Source of the DNA: Cycas panzhihuaensis
Taxonomy: Eukaryota; Cycadophyta
Length of the DNA stretch: 64,000 nucleotides
Reading direction: 5' to 3'
Assembly (NCBI GenBank): GCA_023213395.1
Contig: CM041465.1
Span: 88,233,741 to 88,297,740 of the forward strand
Shown: positions 37,007-47,610 of the stretch, piece after piece
Position numbering within the stretch: position 1 is the stretch's first letter
Layout of the letters: every line of letters begins with the position of its first letter
Notes under the pieces: model-generated
Databases searched by the model: none
Told to the model about the DNA's origin: nothing
Seen by the model: the letters and a program-made list of their open reading frames with translations, nothing else
Translations under genes and position numbers: made by a program

Positions 37007-37020
37007 CTAATACCACTATA
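37007..37020 (-). other. Gypsy-E primer-binding site
   Basis: GTGGTATTAGAGC on the minus strand differs by one C-to-T change from TGGTATCAGAGC and is followed within a few bases by the gag start ATGGAGTTTAAAGG. Confidence 0.7.
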
Positions 37021-37699
37021 TTAGGGCTTGATTTGCTTAACATTGAAAACAACTGTTACAACCCAACTTAAGGCCAACACCTGATTTTTTGATGCTTGAA
37101 TTTGTGAAGGCTTCTCAACTATTAATTTACACAGTTGAATTGTTTTCCCAATGAAAGTGACAAATTCAAGACATAAAGGTGCTTATACAATTTTAAAAAA
37201 TAGCATATATAAAGATACAAGTGACCATAACTAAAGCATTCATTACTAAGATAACATTTGCTATAGATATAATAAAGAATAGAAGGCCAACTAGCTAGAT
37301 TACTTCTAATGCGTTCACCCATCCAACCTTTCATGATCTTATAGCGAAAAGTACCCTCAAACTAGAGTACATAATATGAATGTAGGAGTATTGATGTTTT
37401 CTCTCTTCACATAAGACCCCCAAGCTATCCTATCACAAAGGTTTCTTTAAAATACAAATCTTACAAATAGTTACTACTGTAATCTTACATATTCTATTAT
37501 AACCACACTTACTTCACACTTTTCTTGTATATCAAAATAATAACTAAAAATATCATATATATATATATATGATTCTTGCTAGACTAATCTTATCAGACTA
37601 CCATCATTGTGCAAACTAGTATGTCAATAATCCCATGTATTCACTTTACCTACTCATTTCAATGGGTTGTTTGTTTCATACCACATAACTCACATCAAT
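37021..37699 (-). other. Probable Gypsy-E 5' LTR region
   Basis: By position this should be the 5' LTR. I found no convincing match to the sequence left of 32330, so its limits are unknown. It contains a short (TA)n at 37556-37570 and is cut on the right by element A. Confidence 0.4.
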
Positions 37700-38094
37700 T
37701 GTTGAGGTTAATAATCATCACCCCACTCCCACCTTTCAATCAGGAGTGCACACCTCACTTCCACCAATTTACACATGTGAGTGCTTACATGTGAAGGTAA
37801 GTATAAGATAAGGTTAAGTTGATTTGACTTAATTTGAGCTAAGTTCATCTGAGTTAAATTAAGTTATATTTTATTATTATTTAAATTTTAAGGGTTAAGG
37901 AGTTTCCCTCCTCCCCCAAACTATATGTTTGGAGGAGTGTGCAACCTTGATGTCTTTAAATACCACCTACTTTTGGATATTTGTAATGCTCTCTCTCAAA
38001 TAATGGATTGAATACAAAGGATTTTCTGTTTATGCAATATGTGTTGATTATGTATTTATGCTCTGCCATGTTCTCCATATTTTATTTTCCTACA
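37700..38094 (+). repeat. Element A 5' LTR
   Basis: Starts TGTTGAGGTTAATAATCATC and ends TTTTCCTACA. It aligns end to end with 42664-43039 and, inverted, with 19613-19230. It contains the conserved block AGGAGTTTCCCTCCTCC. Confidence 0.92.
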
Positions 38095-38096
38095 TT

Positions 38097-38108
38097 TGGT
38101 ATCAGAGC
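38097..38108 (+). other. Element A primer-binding site, perfect tRNA-Met type
   Basis: TGGTATCAGAGC is identical to the plant initiator tRNA-Met-complementary site and lies two bases after the LTR. Confidence 0.93.
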
Positions 38109-39144
38109 AGAGATTGTTGGCCTATTACACCTCCATTTGAAGTTTTTTGAAGAGCAAGAAGATCTATTAGCATTTTGAGGCAGATCTACTCACAACAAAG
38201 AAATATCAGTTATATTTATCTTCTACAAAGTCTTTTTAGCAGTTTTTTGTATTATTTTTTCATCAAGATCTAATTATTCTTTATTTATACTTGTGAAATA
38301 ATAAATATTTTTTTAGATCTATGAAGGAACATAGCTACAATCGCAAGTATTCAAGATTTTATCACTCTATGGAGGTTTTATTCTTCAGATCTGTATATTT
38401 TATCAAATATTTAGCTATTTTTCTAGTTTATTTTTATTTATATATTTAATATTTTTTTTAGATCTGTAATATTTTCTCCAAATCTATAATATTTTCTCTA
38501 AATCTATAATATTTTCTTCAGATCTATGTAATATTTGCTCTAGATCTACACATTTTGTCAAATATTTAACCATTTTTTTGGTACATTTGGTCTATTTATT
38601 CAAGTTTTTCTTTCATATCTGTGCAAGTTTTAATGCATATTCAGCCTAACAAGCCTCTTGGAGAAGTTATACTATAGTAGATCCATCTACTGGAAGAATC
38701 TAAAGTCTATTTTCTGCAAATCAACCACAGCTGCATTACTAGGTTCTTCTTCCTCTTATATTCAAATTTAAACATATATATTTCTTATTTCTTTGATATA
38801 TTTTCTTTAACATATTTGAAAAAAAAAAAAATTTGGTTTCATTTGTGGCTTCTCTTCCTACTCTTTCCTTTCATTTACAAGAAGAAGAGCTATTGCACCA
38901 GCTGCTTGTATAAATTTGGTTGTACATTTACCTCGTTGCACCAACACTGCATTTCTAATAAGCTTTTCAGTTGGATTAGTGCAGCAATTTCCCTTTTTTC
39001 TGTTGCTTTGTAAGTTTGTGGCCTTCAAGTTCAATGCATTGCTTGCTTTAGATCACTTTAAGCTGGATAAGCTGGCTATAGTAACGCTTGTCAATGTCCT
39101 TTTACTCTGCTTGTTTAAGATTAACTTTATTTTTTGAGATGTTA
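38109..39144 (+). other. Element A leader
   Basis: T-rich, with short recurrences of AGATCT(A/G)TA(A/T)TATTTTC (38460-38540). There is no coding similarity; short ORFs are chance frames. Confidence 0.6.
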
Positions 39145-39660
39145 CTATGATAGACTGATATTCTTCCCTAGTATTTGTTCCTCTGCATTGTTTGCTCTAC
39201 ATGTTTCTATTTCATTCTCTGCTCTCATTCTAGACACTAAAAGATCATACTCCTCTTGCATCCTTGAAATCTCAGCATTCAGACGATTAGTGTTCCTTTT
39301 AGCAGTTTTAGCTAACTTTTTCACTTTCTCCTCAAGCCTTGCTACATTTTCATTTGCAGTTATTAGTTTAGACCCTGCTTCAGCATGCGACTTCATTTCA
39401 TGTTGAAACTTCATCTCAAACTGACTACAGCGCTTTACTTGTGTCTGAAGCCACTCCTGAAACTGTTTGACCTCTTTTGTGAATGGTTCCTGGACTGCTT
39501 TCTCACGCCCATTGGCAGCCACTAACTCTAGTTCCATGACCTGAATGTGAGCCTCTAACTTGTTCTTATGAATTTCTTGATTACTATTGTCTTCTTTCAA
39601 GGATTTAACAACAGATTCAAGCTCCATAAACTATTGTTTCTTGATACTGGTATTTTGAAC
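39145..39660 (-). pseudogene. Coiled-coil protein fragment captured in element A (parent unknown)
   Basis: A 160-codon open frame (39627-39145), extendable upstream through one stop as VVQNTSIKKQ, is dominated by Glu, Lys, Gln and Leu with heptad spacing, for example MELESVVKSLKEDN, QEWLQTQVKR, ARLEEKVKKLAKTAK and RMQEEYDLLVSRM. It predicts a long alpha-helical coiled coil and no transmembrane segment. It is antisense to element A and 50 bp from the end of the EBF fragment. The composition is less decayed than the transposon frames. I cannot assign the parent gene; plant kinesins and other cytoskeletal coiled-coil proteins would be candidates to test. Confidence 0.6.
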
Positions 39661-39709
39661 CACTTTTGCAACTTACACAGGGGATCATAAATCACATCCA
39701 AGTTTCTAT

Positions 39710-40240
39710 TCATGTAAGAAGTTTGCACGTCCATAAGTGTGCCTCTAGTAAATCGTGTGCCATTTAGTTGATTCCACTACAATGCTGTAGGTTTAAGACA
39801 AGCAATGTTTCACCTATTTGGTGAACCCGACGTAAACCCATCTTCCCCATATAAGGCAGACACTTGTCTGTAATCTGCATAGAACCAGAAAAAGAAAGAA
39901 TCCGTAAAGTATATTTTCTTGCATATGCTAAAGAAGTAATTCCACTATCTGTAATACCACATTTTGACATGTCCAAGTCTTATAGAGTTAAGTAGCAATC
40001 TGCAATAATCCTGAGGCTTTGATCTGTCAACTTTCTATAGCCATCCAGATTTAGAGTCTAAAGGGTCTCTCCAAATAGGTTAGCTATAGTATATATAGCC
40101 ATGTCTATTACTTCAATACATCTAGATAGGTTCACTTTCACCTAGGTTATTTTATTGCTTTCCATGAGTGCAAAAAGACCATCATTAGAGACCCCAATAA
40201 GCCCGTTGAGGTCAATATATTGCACCTGAGGACATACCAT
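39710..40240 (-). pseudogene. EBF1/2-type F-box/LRR protein, C-terminal LRR fragment
   Basis: The frame reads CPQVQYIDLNGLIGVSN, then VKVNLSRC, LQ(stop)-type TLNLDGYRKLTDQSL, LDMSKCGITDSGITSLA, ILSFSGSMQITDKCLP, LVLNLQHCSGI and HLWTCKLL-stop. These correspond block by block to the last leucine-rich repeats and C-terminus of plant EIN3-binding F-box proteins (CPQLQHVDLSGL, LNLDGCRKITDASL, LDVSKC.ITDSGI, VGLNLQHC, LW.CDIL). EBF proteins target EIN3/EIL ethylene-response factors for degradation. The F-box and most LRRs are absent. Three in-frame stops and a 7-codon insertion after KMG show it is dead. It is antisense to element A. Confidence 0.85.
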
Positions 40241-40261
40241 TTCTAAGGGAACAAGAAGAGG

Positions 40262-40369
40262 AGACTACGAGGGAGTCGGAAAAGAAATTAGCCCAAGTAG
40301 CGGGGACGAAGAAGATTAAGGTGGAGGAGTGACCATTCTTCGCTGCCTGGGAGGAGTCCTGAACATCAT
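40262..40369 (-). pseudogene. Short Pro/Ser-rich N-terminal-like segment joined to the EBF fragment
   Basis: MMFRTPPRQRRMVTPPP continues into a Ser/Pro run and is preceded on the minus strand by a CpG-containing, UTR-like stretch (40560-40380). It does not belong to the EBF LRR region it precedes, so the passenger looks like a join of two or three sources. The parent is unknown. Confidence 0.4.
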
Positions 40370-40599
40370 CTTGGACCTTTAAATTTTTCTTTTAAATGGA
40401 AGAGCTATGACCACGAACCCTAACACTGCTCAGTGCATCATATATTCTCCACGTCTTCGAGCCCCCAACTTTCGACTGAAGCGCCTCTTTTTCATCGATT
40501 CGATAATCGATATTAGAGTGCGATTCGCCCATGGCGGTCGCTTTGCATGATAGCCCAACAATGACGACAACAGCGTTCTAAGTTTTGTTTATTATTTTG

Positions 40600-41950
40600 T
40601 ATATTTTTTTTTTTTAAGTTTCAAAAAAATAAATTTTATTGTATAAAATTTAAGTTCTAGGGTTTTAAAACCCTAGTCCCTTTAGATCTTTAGCCCTTAG
40701 TTTTATGACCCCTTTACATGACCTTTAGCTTTTTTAAAAGGGGCTTCAGTACCTTTATAATTTTTTTTCTTTTTATTTTTTTCATTAAACATAAAGTACT
40801 TGGCAAATTTTTGCCATATCTTTTCATTAGGTCATCGGTTTCTGACGAAACTAGTCCCATTACATCCAAAATTTTCTGAGGTATGATTTCAATTCGTTAT
40901 ATTCCATATTTGAAGCTGATTTGACTTATTTTCAATCAGTTTAAAATCAGTCATTCATTTTTAAAACTTTTTAAAACTAGTTTTACAAAATTCTTTTTTT
41001 TATCATATTATATTTTATCACTGGGAGACTATTTTCTACCCGAATATGTTTTGCAATCATTTATTATCAGTAATCTTCATCACCATCTATTCATTCTATT
41101 TTTTAGGATTTATTTTAATTATTATTTTAATCAATAAAAGTGACACTTTAGCGTTTTTTTAATATTTTAACATAAAAGTACTTACTGCTATTATTATTAT
41201 AACTTTTCTGTTTTATATTAGAATTCCAATCTATCAATTTTGTTGGGAATCTAACTCACTCATCTTTGAACTAACACTATTTTTTATAAGTTTTAAAGTG
41301 TTTTTATAAATTTTCAAATCCATTAAAGTTAAAATATATAATAGCCTCCAATTTGTCATTATTACATATTTACATATATTACTTCTCAAAATTTTCAACT
41401 GAAAATATATTAAGCAACTCTCTAAATTATATTTGATTATTTTTTTATTATTCTATAATTATTTTTACTAGCATTTTTATAATATTTTGAGCCCCAGGCT
41501 CTCGTTAATCCTTAAAAGATGACTGCATCTTTTGTTCATTAAAATATTGACTTGTAGAAACCCGCTTTTAAAACGGTTAGTTCCATTGAATAGTTTTTCG
41601 TTGATCCTCAAATTAGTATAATTTCATTTTATTCTGACATTGTTTAGTATGGCATTGAAGCTGTTAAACTTGAACATTCAGTATATCCTAACAGGCTTGT
41701 CTTCTAAACCCTTTCTTAAGGAGTTCTTCATTTTATTTCTTATTAATTACTTATACTATATGTGATCATTGTCAAAGTTTCAATTCAGATTTGCATAATT
41801 AAAAGGATCTTAGTTACATTTACAATTTGCTTATATATTCATCATATTTCAAATTTTATCTGAAATTATATCTTATAAGTTTGTTGATTTATTGAGTTCT
41901 TTAACTTAGTAAAATCATATTCCTTTTTATGTGTTCAAGTTTTATGTAAA
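40600..41950 (+). other. Element A spacer shared with element B
   Basis: Non-coding and A/T-rich. Homologous to 23520-22000 read on the minus strand, and more distantly to 31060-30060. Conservation across copies with different gene fragments marks it as native element sequence, possibly carrying packaging or dimerisation signals (inference). Confidence 0.7.
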
Positions 41951-42775
41951 ATGGTAATCAATCTTAATAAAGTACAATTTTTTATATTTGATGGCCATAA
42001 TTTTTCACAATGACATCAGACAATGCAACATTATTTTATTACAAATGATCTTTAGAAATACTTATAAGATGAGTATGATATTAATATTAAGGAAAATATT
42101 AAAAAATATAATGAAGCCTTAGCTTTACTATTTTGCACTATAGATGATAATGTGTTTTCTAAAGTTTGTGAAATGACAACCTCTAAAACCGTATAGGACA
42201 CTCTATATTCCACTTATGGGGGAGATACCCTCAATGAATTTAACATTGATATTGTTGAGCATATGAGATAGATGTCAGAGTAGGTGGATTGTAATGAAAA
42301 GACCAAGGAAGATTCAATTCAAATGCATGATCATCTTGTTGCACAAGAACCTGATCCTTCATTTGAGGGGAAGAGATATGATGACATGATAATCACTCAC
42401 AATATAAAATTTTCAGAAAATAAAGTTAAAGTTTCAAAAGTTAAAGTCAAAGTTGCAGCCACACCTCCACATCTAAATCAAGCTTCATTTACTTGCAGAT
42501 TTTTTACACCACTCAATGGCAAAGACACATACATTGCTAAAAGGATGAAACAAGTTAATAAAGATCAAGCTAAGAGACAGATTTTTAAAGTTTTTTTTAA
42601 GTATAAATTTTACAAGTTTAAAGAGAAGACAAAGTTGTTCGTGCTGACAATTAAGGGGGAGAATGTTGGGGTTAATGATCATCACCCTACTCCCACCTTT
42701 CAACCAAGAGTGCACACCTCACTCCCACTAATTGATACATGTGGATGCTCACATGTGAAGGTAAGTATAAGGTAA
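41951..42775 (+). pseudogene. Element A gag-like ORF running into the 3' LTR
   Basis: It starts MVINLNKVQFFIFDGHNF and shows the UBN2-type capsid blocks EYDINIKENIKKYNEALALL and TTSKTV*DTLYSTYGGD (stop at a Trp site). From 42284 it is open for 163 codons: acidic middle, then basic DQAKRQIFKVFFKYKFYKFK, then GENVGVNDHHPTPTF across the LTR border (42664), ending SHVKVSIR-stop at 42773-42775. There is no zinc knuckle or protease. Element B ends with nearly the same residues inside its LTR. Confidence 0.82.
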
Positions 42776-43039
42776 GGTTAAGTTGATTTGAGTTAATTTG
42801 AGTTAAGTTATATTTTATTATTTTTTGAATTTTAGGGGTTGAGGAGTTTCCCTCCTCCTCCAAACTATATATTTAGAGACGTGTGCAACCTTAGTGTCTT
42901 TAAACACCGCCTACTTTTGGACATTTATAATGCTTTCTCTCAAACAATGGATTGAATATAAAGGATTTTCTGTTTATATAACAATGTATTGATTATGTAT
43001 TTATACTCTACCCTGTTCTCTATATTTTATTTTCCTACA
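42664..43039 (+). repeat. Element A 3' LTR
   Basis: Starts TGTTGGGGTTAATGATCATC and ends TTTTCCTACA. It is shorter than the 5' LTR by about 20 bp, mainly in the GTTAAGTT-type repeat near 42780-42810. Confidence 0.92.
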
Positions 43040-43079
43040 TCAACAATGAGAGTATGAATCCATACCCTATAAGGCATTT

Positions 43080-43600
43080 CTCATGCTTATCTAAAATTCA
43101 AGAGGAGACACACTCAATATCCTTAAAGAAATAGAAAGATACACTTAACATCCGTATTCTTATAATTAATTTCATAGTATAGGAGAGACAAATGCAACAT
43201 CCTATCTCAAGGAAAATGAGAGACACACTCGACATCCATATTCCTATAATCGATTTCAAAGCATAGTGAGACTAACTCAACATCCTGTCTCAAGGAAATA
43301 AGGAGAAACTCTCAACATCCATATTCCTTCAAATCAAGTATAAAGTATATAAGAGACTAACTCAACATCCTATCTAGAATTGTTATGTACATCAATAACA
43401 ATAGTCCAATGAGAATAATGTTACAATTCACACATATATTTATGATATAATCCAAACTTATCTTTTCACAAAATGCTAGCAATCACCAAATGAATATTAA
43501 ATAATTAATCAAGGGGAGACACACTCAACAACCTTATTTCTTTAATCCAATTAAAAGCATAGGGAAGACTAACTGAATATCCTATCTTAAACTCTTTAAG
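43080..43600. repeat. Tandem repeat, unit about 100-110 bp
   Basis: The phrases GAGACACACTC(A/G)ACATCC, ATTCCTATAAT..ATTTCA(A/T)AGCATAG and GAGACTAACTCAACATCCT(G/A)TCT recur at about 43110, 43210, 43300 and 43515. The array begins right after the element A target duplication. Units are diverged and the last is separated by unrelated sequence. Confidence 0.75.
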
Positions 43601-44019
43601 TGAACCTCTCTGAATAAATGGATCTAAGTTGTAGAACCTCTTATCTACTAGATAACAAATGACTTAAGCTTGAACTAAAATCAAAATAACCTTCTAAACC
43701 TTTTACTTGATCTCAACCATAAATTCTCGAGGGCAAAAAACTCTATCTGTCATAACTACAAGAGTCTTCAATGAGCTACCATTGAATAATCCTTATTGCG
43801 CCCACCAAAAATTTTAATTCTCTAATAGCCCAATAGTGAATAGATGTTAAGAACAAGTAGTGCCAAAATCTCTATCATTTAGGAAAACACCTATTAATGA
43901 GAAATATACCCAAGAATATGAAAACTTAATAGTAAGGCAATTTCAAATTGAGCAAGGAAAAAAAATGGTACCTAATAGTAAACCCAAAAACCCAAACCTC
44001 ATTATAATGCAAATTCAAA
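43601..44019. other. Spacer without recognisable feature
   Basis: AT-rich, with no coding similarity seen on either strand. Confidence 0.5.
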
Positions 44020-44725
44020 AACTATCATCAATGTAGACCTAAAATTGTCTTTGTTATAGACCAAAACTATCTTTAATGTAGACCCAAATATATCTTTAAT
44101 GGAGTCCCATATATATATTTAATACAAACCTAGACATGTCTTTAACATAGTCCTAGATATGTCTTTAATGTAAACCCATATTTGTCTTCAATGCTATCCC
44201 AAATATGTCTTTAATGCAATCCTAAATATTTCTTCAATGCAAACATAGATTTTTCTTTAATATAGTCCCAAACTCTCTTTTAATATAGATAAAAAATTGC
44301 CCTCAATAGAGACCAAAAATTAACCACCATATAGATCAAAAATCGACCATCATGTAGACTAAAATAATTGACCATTGTGGAAATCAAAAACCACCCTTAA
44401 AGCAAACTTTGAATGGACTATTATGGAGACTAAAAAAAAAAGATGACCATAATGCAAATTTTTAATAAATTGCTATAGAGACTAAAATTGACCTTAATCA
44501 AGTCTAAGAGTTGGCTTCATATAGACTATCCAATGCATCCTTCAATGCCCAAAGACTAACTTAATATAGGCTATCAAGAAGAAAAGTAAATAACTAACTC
44601 CAACTTCCTAAAGACCAACTCTAACTATCCAAATTTGACTCTAACTTCCTAAGAAAATCAACTCCAATTATCCAAAACTATCTCTAATTATCCAAAAGAA
44701 ACTCCAACTATTTAAAACTATCCTC
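44020..44725. repeat. Degenerate minisatellite, unit about 22-24 bp, some 25-30 copies
   Basis: Units follow the pattern (A/T)AGACC(C/T)AAATATGTCTTTAATG, for example TAAACCCATATTTGTCTTCAATG and CTATCCCAAATATGTCTTTAATG (44168-44213). From about 44290 the core changes to AGA(C/T)CAAAAAT(C/T)GACCAT(C/A)AT, and from 44590 to AACTCCAACTATCCAAAAC with about 21-bp spacing. The period is not a multiple of three, so coding is unlikely. Confidence 0.8.
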
Positions 44726-45289
44726 TATGAGTATCATCTAACTGGTATAATATTTAAAACTAACATATTCAAGTTAAACTCTCTTGTTACAGATGAATTC
44801 AAGGTGACAATTTCAACATATATGGATCTATGTCTATAATGGGTGGAATGCTAGTGTGAGGGTTTTGTTTGTATGACATATATAAAGCAAGTTTATAGAA
44901 GACTGTCATATAACCAAATCAAGTTTTTGCTTAAATTTCTATCTTTCCTGTTTCAATGTTTTAAACAACTTTCTATTATAATCTCAACATTGGCACCCTT
45001 TAACTCAATTTTTGTAGCTTTAGATTCCACATTCAAACACTTCTTAGTGCCTATTTTGTTAAGTTGTTTTTGAGTATCTATATGTTCCTTATATTACTCA
45101 TCACCTACCATCTCCAAAGCATATTCCAATGAGTCTCTTAGTTTGCTTTTGCCAGCATTGGATGACTCACTTGAGCTTTTGGGTGGCAAGGAATCTGATT
45201 ATATTTTCCTCTCTTTTGATGCCTATTATCACATCTTTAGCTTGTTTACTCCAAAGAGAAGCTTGAGTGATACATCATCCATTCCAAAA
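44726..45289. other. Spacer without recognisable gene
   Basis: A 66-codon frame at 44873-45073 has no recognisable motif. The right end (45160-45290) may belong to the same ancestral repeat as R. Nothing else is seen. Confidence 0.4.
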
Positions 45290-45965
45290 GATTATAAAAA
45301 CTAGGATCGAAATCCATTTTTAAATCATGTTTCAACTTCTTTTCAAGGTCTTCCAACATTAATGGGATATATTATTTAGCATATGCTCTTCAATTTGGTG
45401 AGTTTAAAATTAGCAATACTTTCATGTTAATCACTTGGACTTAAGCTTCTAAGAGAATAAAATATAGATCTATCACCTACCCTTACCTTTGTTTCTACTC
45501 CTCTATTCTTCCTCTGTTCATATCATCTACTCTGATATATACTACACATCAGAAGTAATCTAGATGGCTTTTGTATTATATAAGCCACAACAATGTGATA
45601 GTTACAACATTCAAGGTATTAGGTAAACGTGTTTAGCACCTTGCTATCAAATCATATTACAAGAAACTAACTATTCTAAGAAACATGAAATGATGCACCC
45701 TCACACCTAGTGGAGTATGACATAAACTTCCACCTCACGTAAGATGAACAAGACAAAATGATGCACCCTCATACCTCAAGGATCATGGAGTAGTCTTCCA
45801 CCTTACATAGAGTGAACAAAATTATGAATATGAAAAGAAAATAATTATTTTTAAGCGTGGTTGAAAAGATAAAAGGAATTTACATATATATGAAGTTATA
45901 AGATAATCTATCTAAAGAGAAATAATGCTTAAGTCACAAGTCAAATTAGGATTAAGCCCTTATAA
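45290..45965 (-). repeat. Repeat R, uninterrupted copy; possible solo LTR
   Basis: This joins the counterparts of 28840-29060 and 31845-32288 in one 676-bp block, including the duplicated ~64-bp unit (45688-45752, 45753-45811). Its outer edge at 45965 matches the point where Gypsy-E pol begins at the other locus, yet no pol lies here, as expected of a solo LTR. Terminal TG/CA and a target duplication are not evident. Confidence 0.6.
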
Positions 45966-47250
45966 TTAGAGTTAGATACATGTGAATGGGAGATTAGCTC
46001 TAAAGTTAAAAAACTAGATTTCAGCATGGTTGTAGATGGGCATAACAAGTATCATGGAATTATACTTTTATCCATCTATCTTCCATCAACAATTGATTTA
46101 ATGATACACATTTGACACATGACTAATTAATTGAAGCAAGGTCAGTACATATGACCTAAGTACTTGTACATAGATAGATAATGGAGGTTTTCATGCAGTA
46201 TTGGATGATCTCAAATGATAACCAACTAATCTTTGGCACGATAAATATCTTAACATTAGTATTAAGCTATGTCTAGCCATACCATAGTATACTATAGATA
46301 GAAAAAGGCTTTAACAATTTTTCTAAGATTTATTATGTCCTAACTATAGAACTAAGGAATAAGATATAATAAGAAAAGGTGTAAAAGAAGGAAGGGGTAA
46401 TAAGAAATGAACCATCTTTTAGCGAGGGATTTATAGAGGCCTAGGTACACCTTTTTTCTTTTTTTTTTTCTAGAATTCATTTTTTCCTCTCTACTTTCTA
46501 TTTCTCTTCTTCTTTTTTACTTGTATTTGTCTACCATACATCATGGCAAAAAATTATCTTTTATTGAAAGAGAATTTACATGCAATGTGCTTCCTAGACT
46601 TGGGAACTCTTTAGTAAGTACATTAAGCTACCAAAGATCTAAGGTCATTATGATTTTATCAATTTGTATTGAAAGACTTTACTAAATAGCATTCATGCAC
46701 TTAGGCATTCTATTGTATGCAGATTATTTCATATTAAAATATAAGTATTTTAAGATTGGATTATTTTTCTCAATTCATTAAGCATATTATCTAATAGTTC
46801 AATGGAAAATGAGTCATTTGGTGAATACAAATGCACATCTTACATATGGTTTGTTGCTTGTTGAAGGTTCTTTCGTAGTTTCTTCTAAATCAATAGTTAA
46901 TAGTTGTAAGAATACATGTTAGGGTTCTTTGACAGAATTATAATACTCAACCTTATAGATTATTAGGGAGTACATAATTTGTATACTAGTGTTGTATGTT
47001 AATGTTAATAATGTATTTAGCGATAGGTCAGTGATTGTAGTTAGGATCAAAATCCCTCATTATTCTACAAAAAGTTTTTGCTTATTATTTTAGCCCAAGA
47101 TAAATCAATACATTGATCCAATTCTTCTAACAAACACAAAGGGGAAGAAGTTGAACTCATCCTTTTATTGTTTTCTTCTTTATTTAGAATTTTATTTTCA
47201 CTTCTTTTTTCTTTTTATTTACATCCTCACCATTTCTTTTATCTTTCTTT
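45966..47250. other. Spacer without recognisable gene
   Basis: About 1.3 kb of AT-rich DNA. No coding similarity, LTR or tandem array could be recognised. Confidence 0.5.
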
Positions 47251-47596
47251 TGTTGAGTAACGTTAACCTATGGAAATATTTAATAGATCTAAATCAATAT
47301 GGTTATCCCTTTAATGTATACTAGGGGGTCATAACATACATACTTCTTCATTGTAATTAGTCATTAATTGACTAAGTGGCTCTTAGAGTGTGATTAGACA
47401 ACCAGGAAATGGTATGTACTATATATATATATATATATATATAGTTTGGTATAATACAATAAAAAGTTATTATTTCTCACAAGTGTTTATGTTATATATT
47501 TGTACACATTCTTTTATTTGTTATTCACCTGTATGTCTTTATTTCATAGTCTTATTAATTCTTGGACCTATGCATGAGCATTTATATTTTATTAAT
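47251..47596 (+). repeat. Element H 5' LTR
   Basis: About 346 bp ending just before the primer-binding site. It contains a (TA)n of about 30 bp (47413-47442). Confidence 0.75.
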
Positions 47597-47610
47597 TGGT
47601 ATCAAAACCA
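47597..47610 (+). other. Element H primer-binding site
   Basis: TGGTATCAAAACCA differs by two bases from the plant tRNA-Met-type TGGTATCAGAGCCA; both differences are G to A. Confidence 0.7.

Larger units (their letters stand above)
32330..37020 (-). mobile_element. Gypsy-E: degenerate Ty3/gypsy gag-pol
   Basis: Order on the minus strand: primer-binding site (37020-37007), gag, zinc knuckle, protease, RT, integrase and a C-terminal chromodomain-like tail. RT before integrase is the Ty3/gypsy order. Numerous stops and frameshifts are present throughout. The block 32380-32330 reads TLDEVTLELEDDML**YP, the usual end (EATWE.EDEM...YP.LF) of chromovirus-type pol. The 5' LTR should lie in 37023-37699 but has no confident match to the 3' side. 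Confidence 0.9.
37700..43039 (+). mobile_element. Element A: complete gag-only LTR retrotransposon with captured host gene fragments
   Basis: LTRs of 395 bp (37700-38094) and 376 bp (42664-43039) both start TGTTG and end TTTTCCTACA. The primer-binding site TGGTATCAGAGC is at 38097-38108 and the polypurine tract TTAAGGGGGAGAA at 42651-42663. The flanks are TCAAT (37695-37699) and TCAAC (43040-43044), a 5-bp target duplication with one transition. The 4.6 kb interior holds a T-rich leader, antisense gene fragments (39145-40369), a conserved spacer and a copia-type gag (41951-42775). No protease, integrase, RT or RNase H is present, so movement would need proteins in trans. Confidence 0.9.

Noticed and set aside
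38816-39137. Two hydrophobic ORFs that look like membrane peptides
   Set aside because: T-rich leader DNA gives Phe/Leu-rich translations; no start context or conservation supports them.
43080-44725. CRISPR-like regular repeats
   Set aside because: Units are contiguous and degenerate with no unique spacers, in eukaryotic DNA. They are minisatellites.
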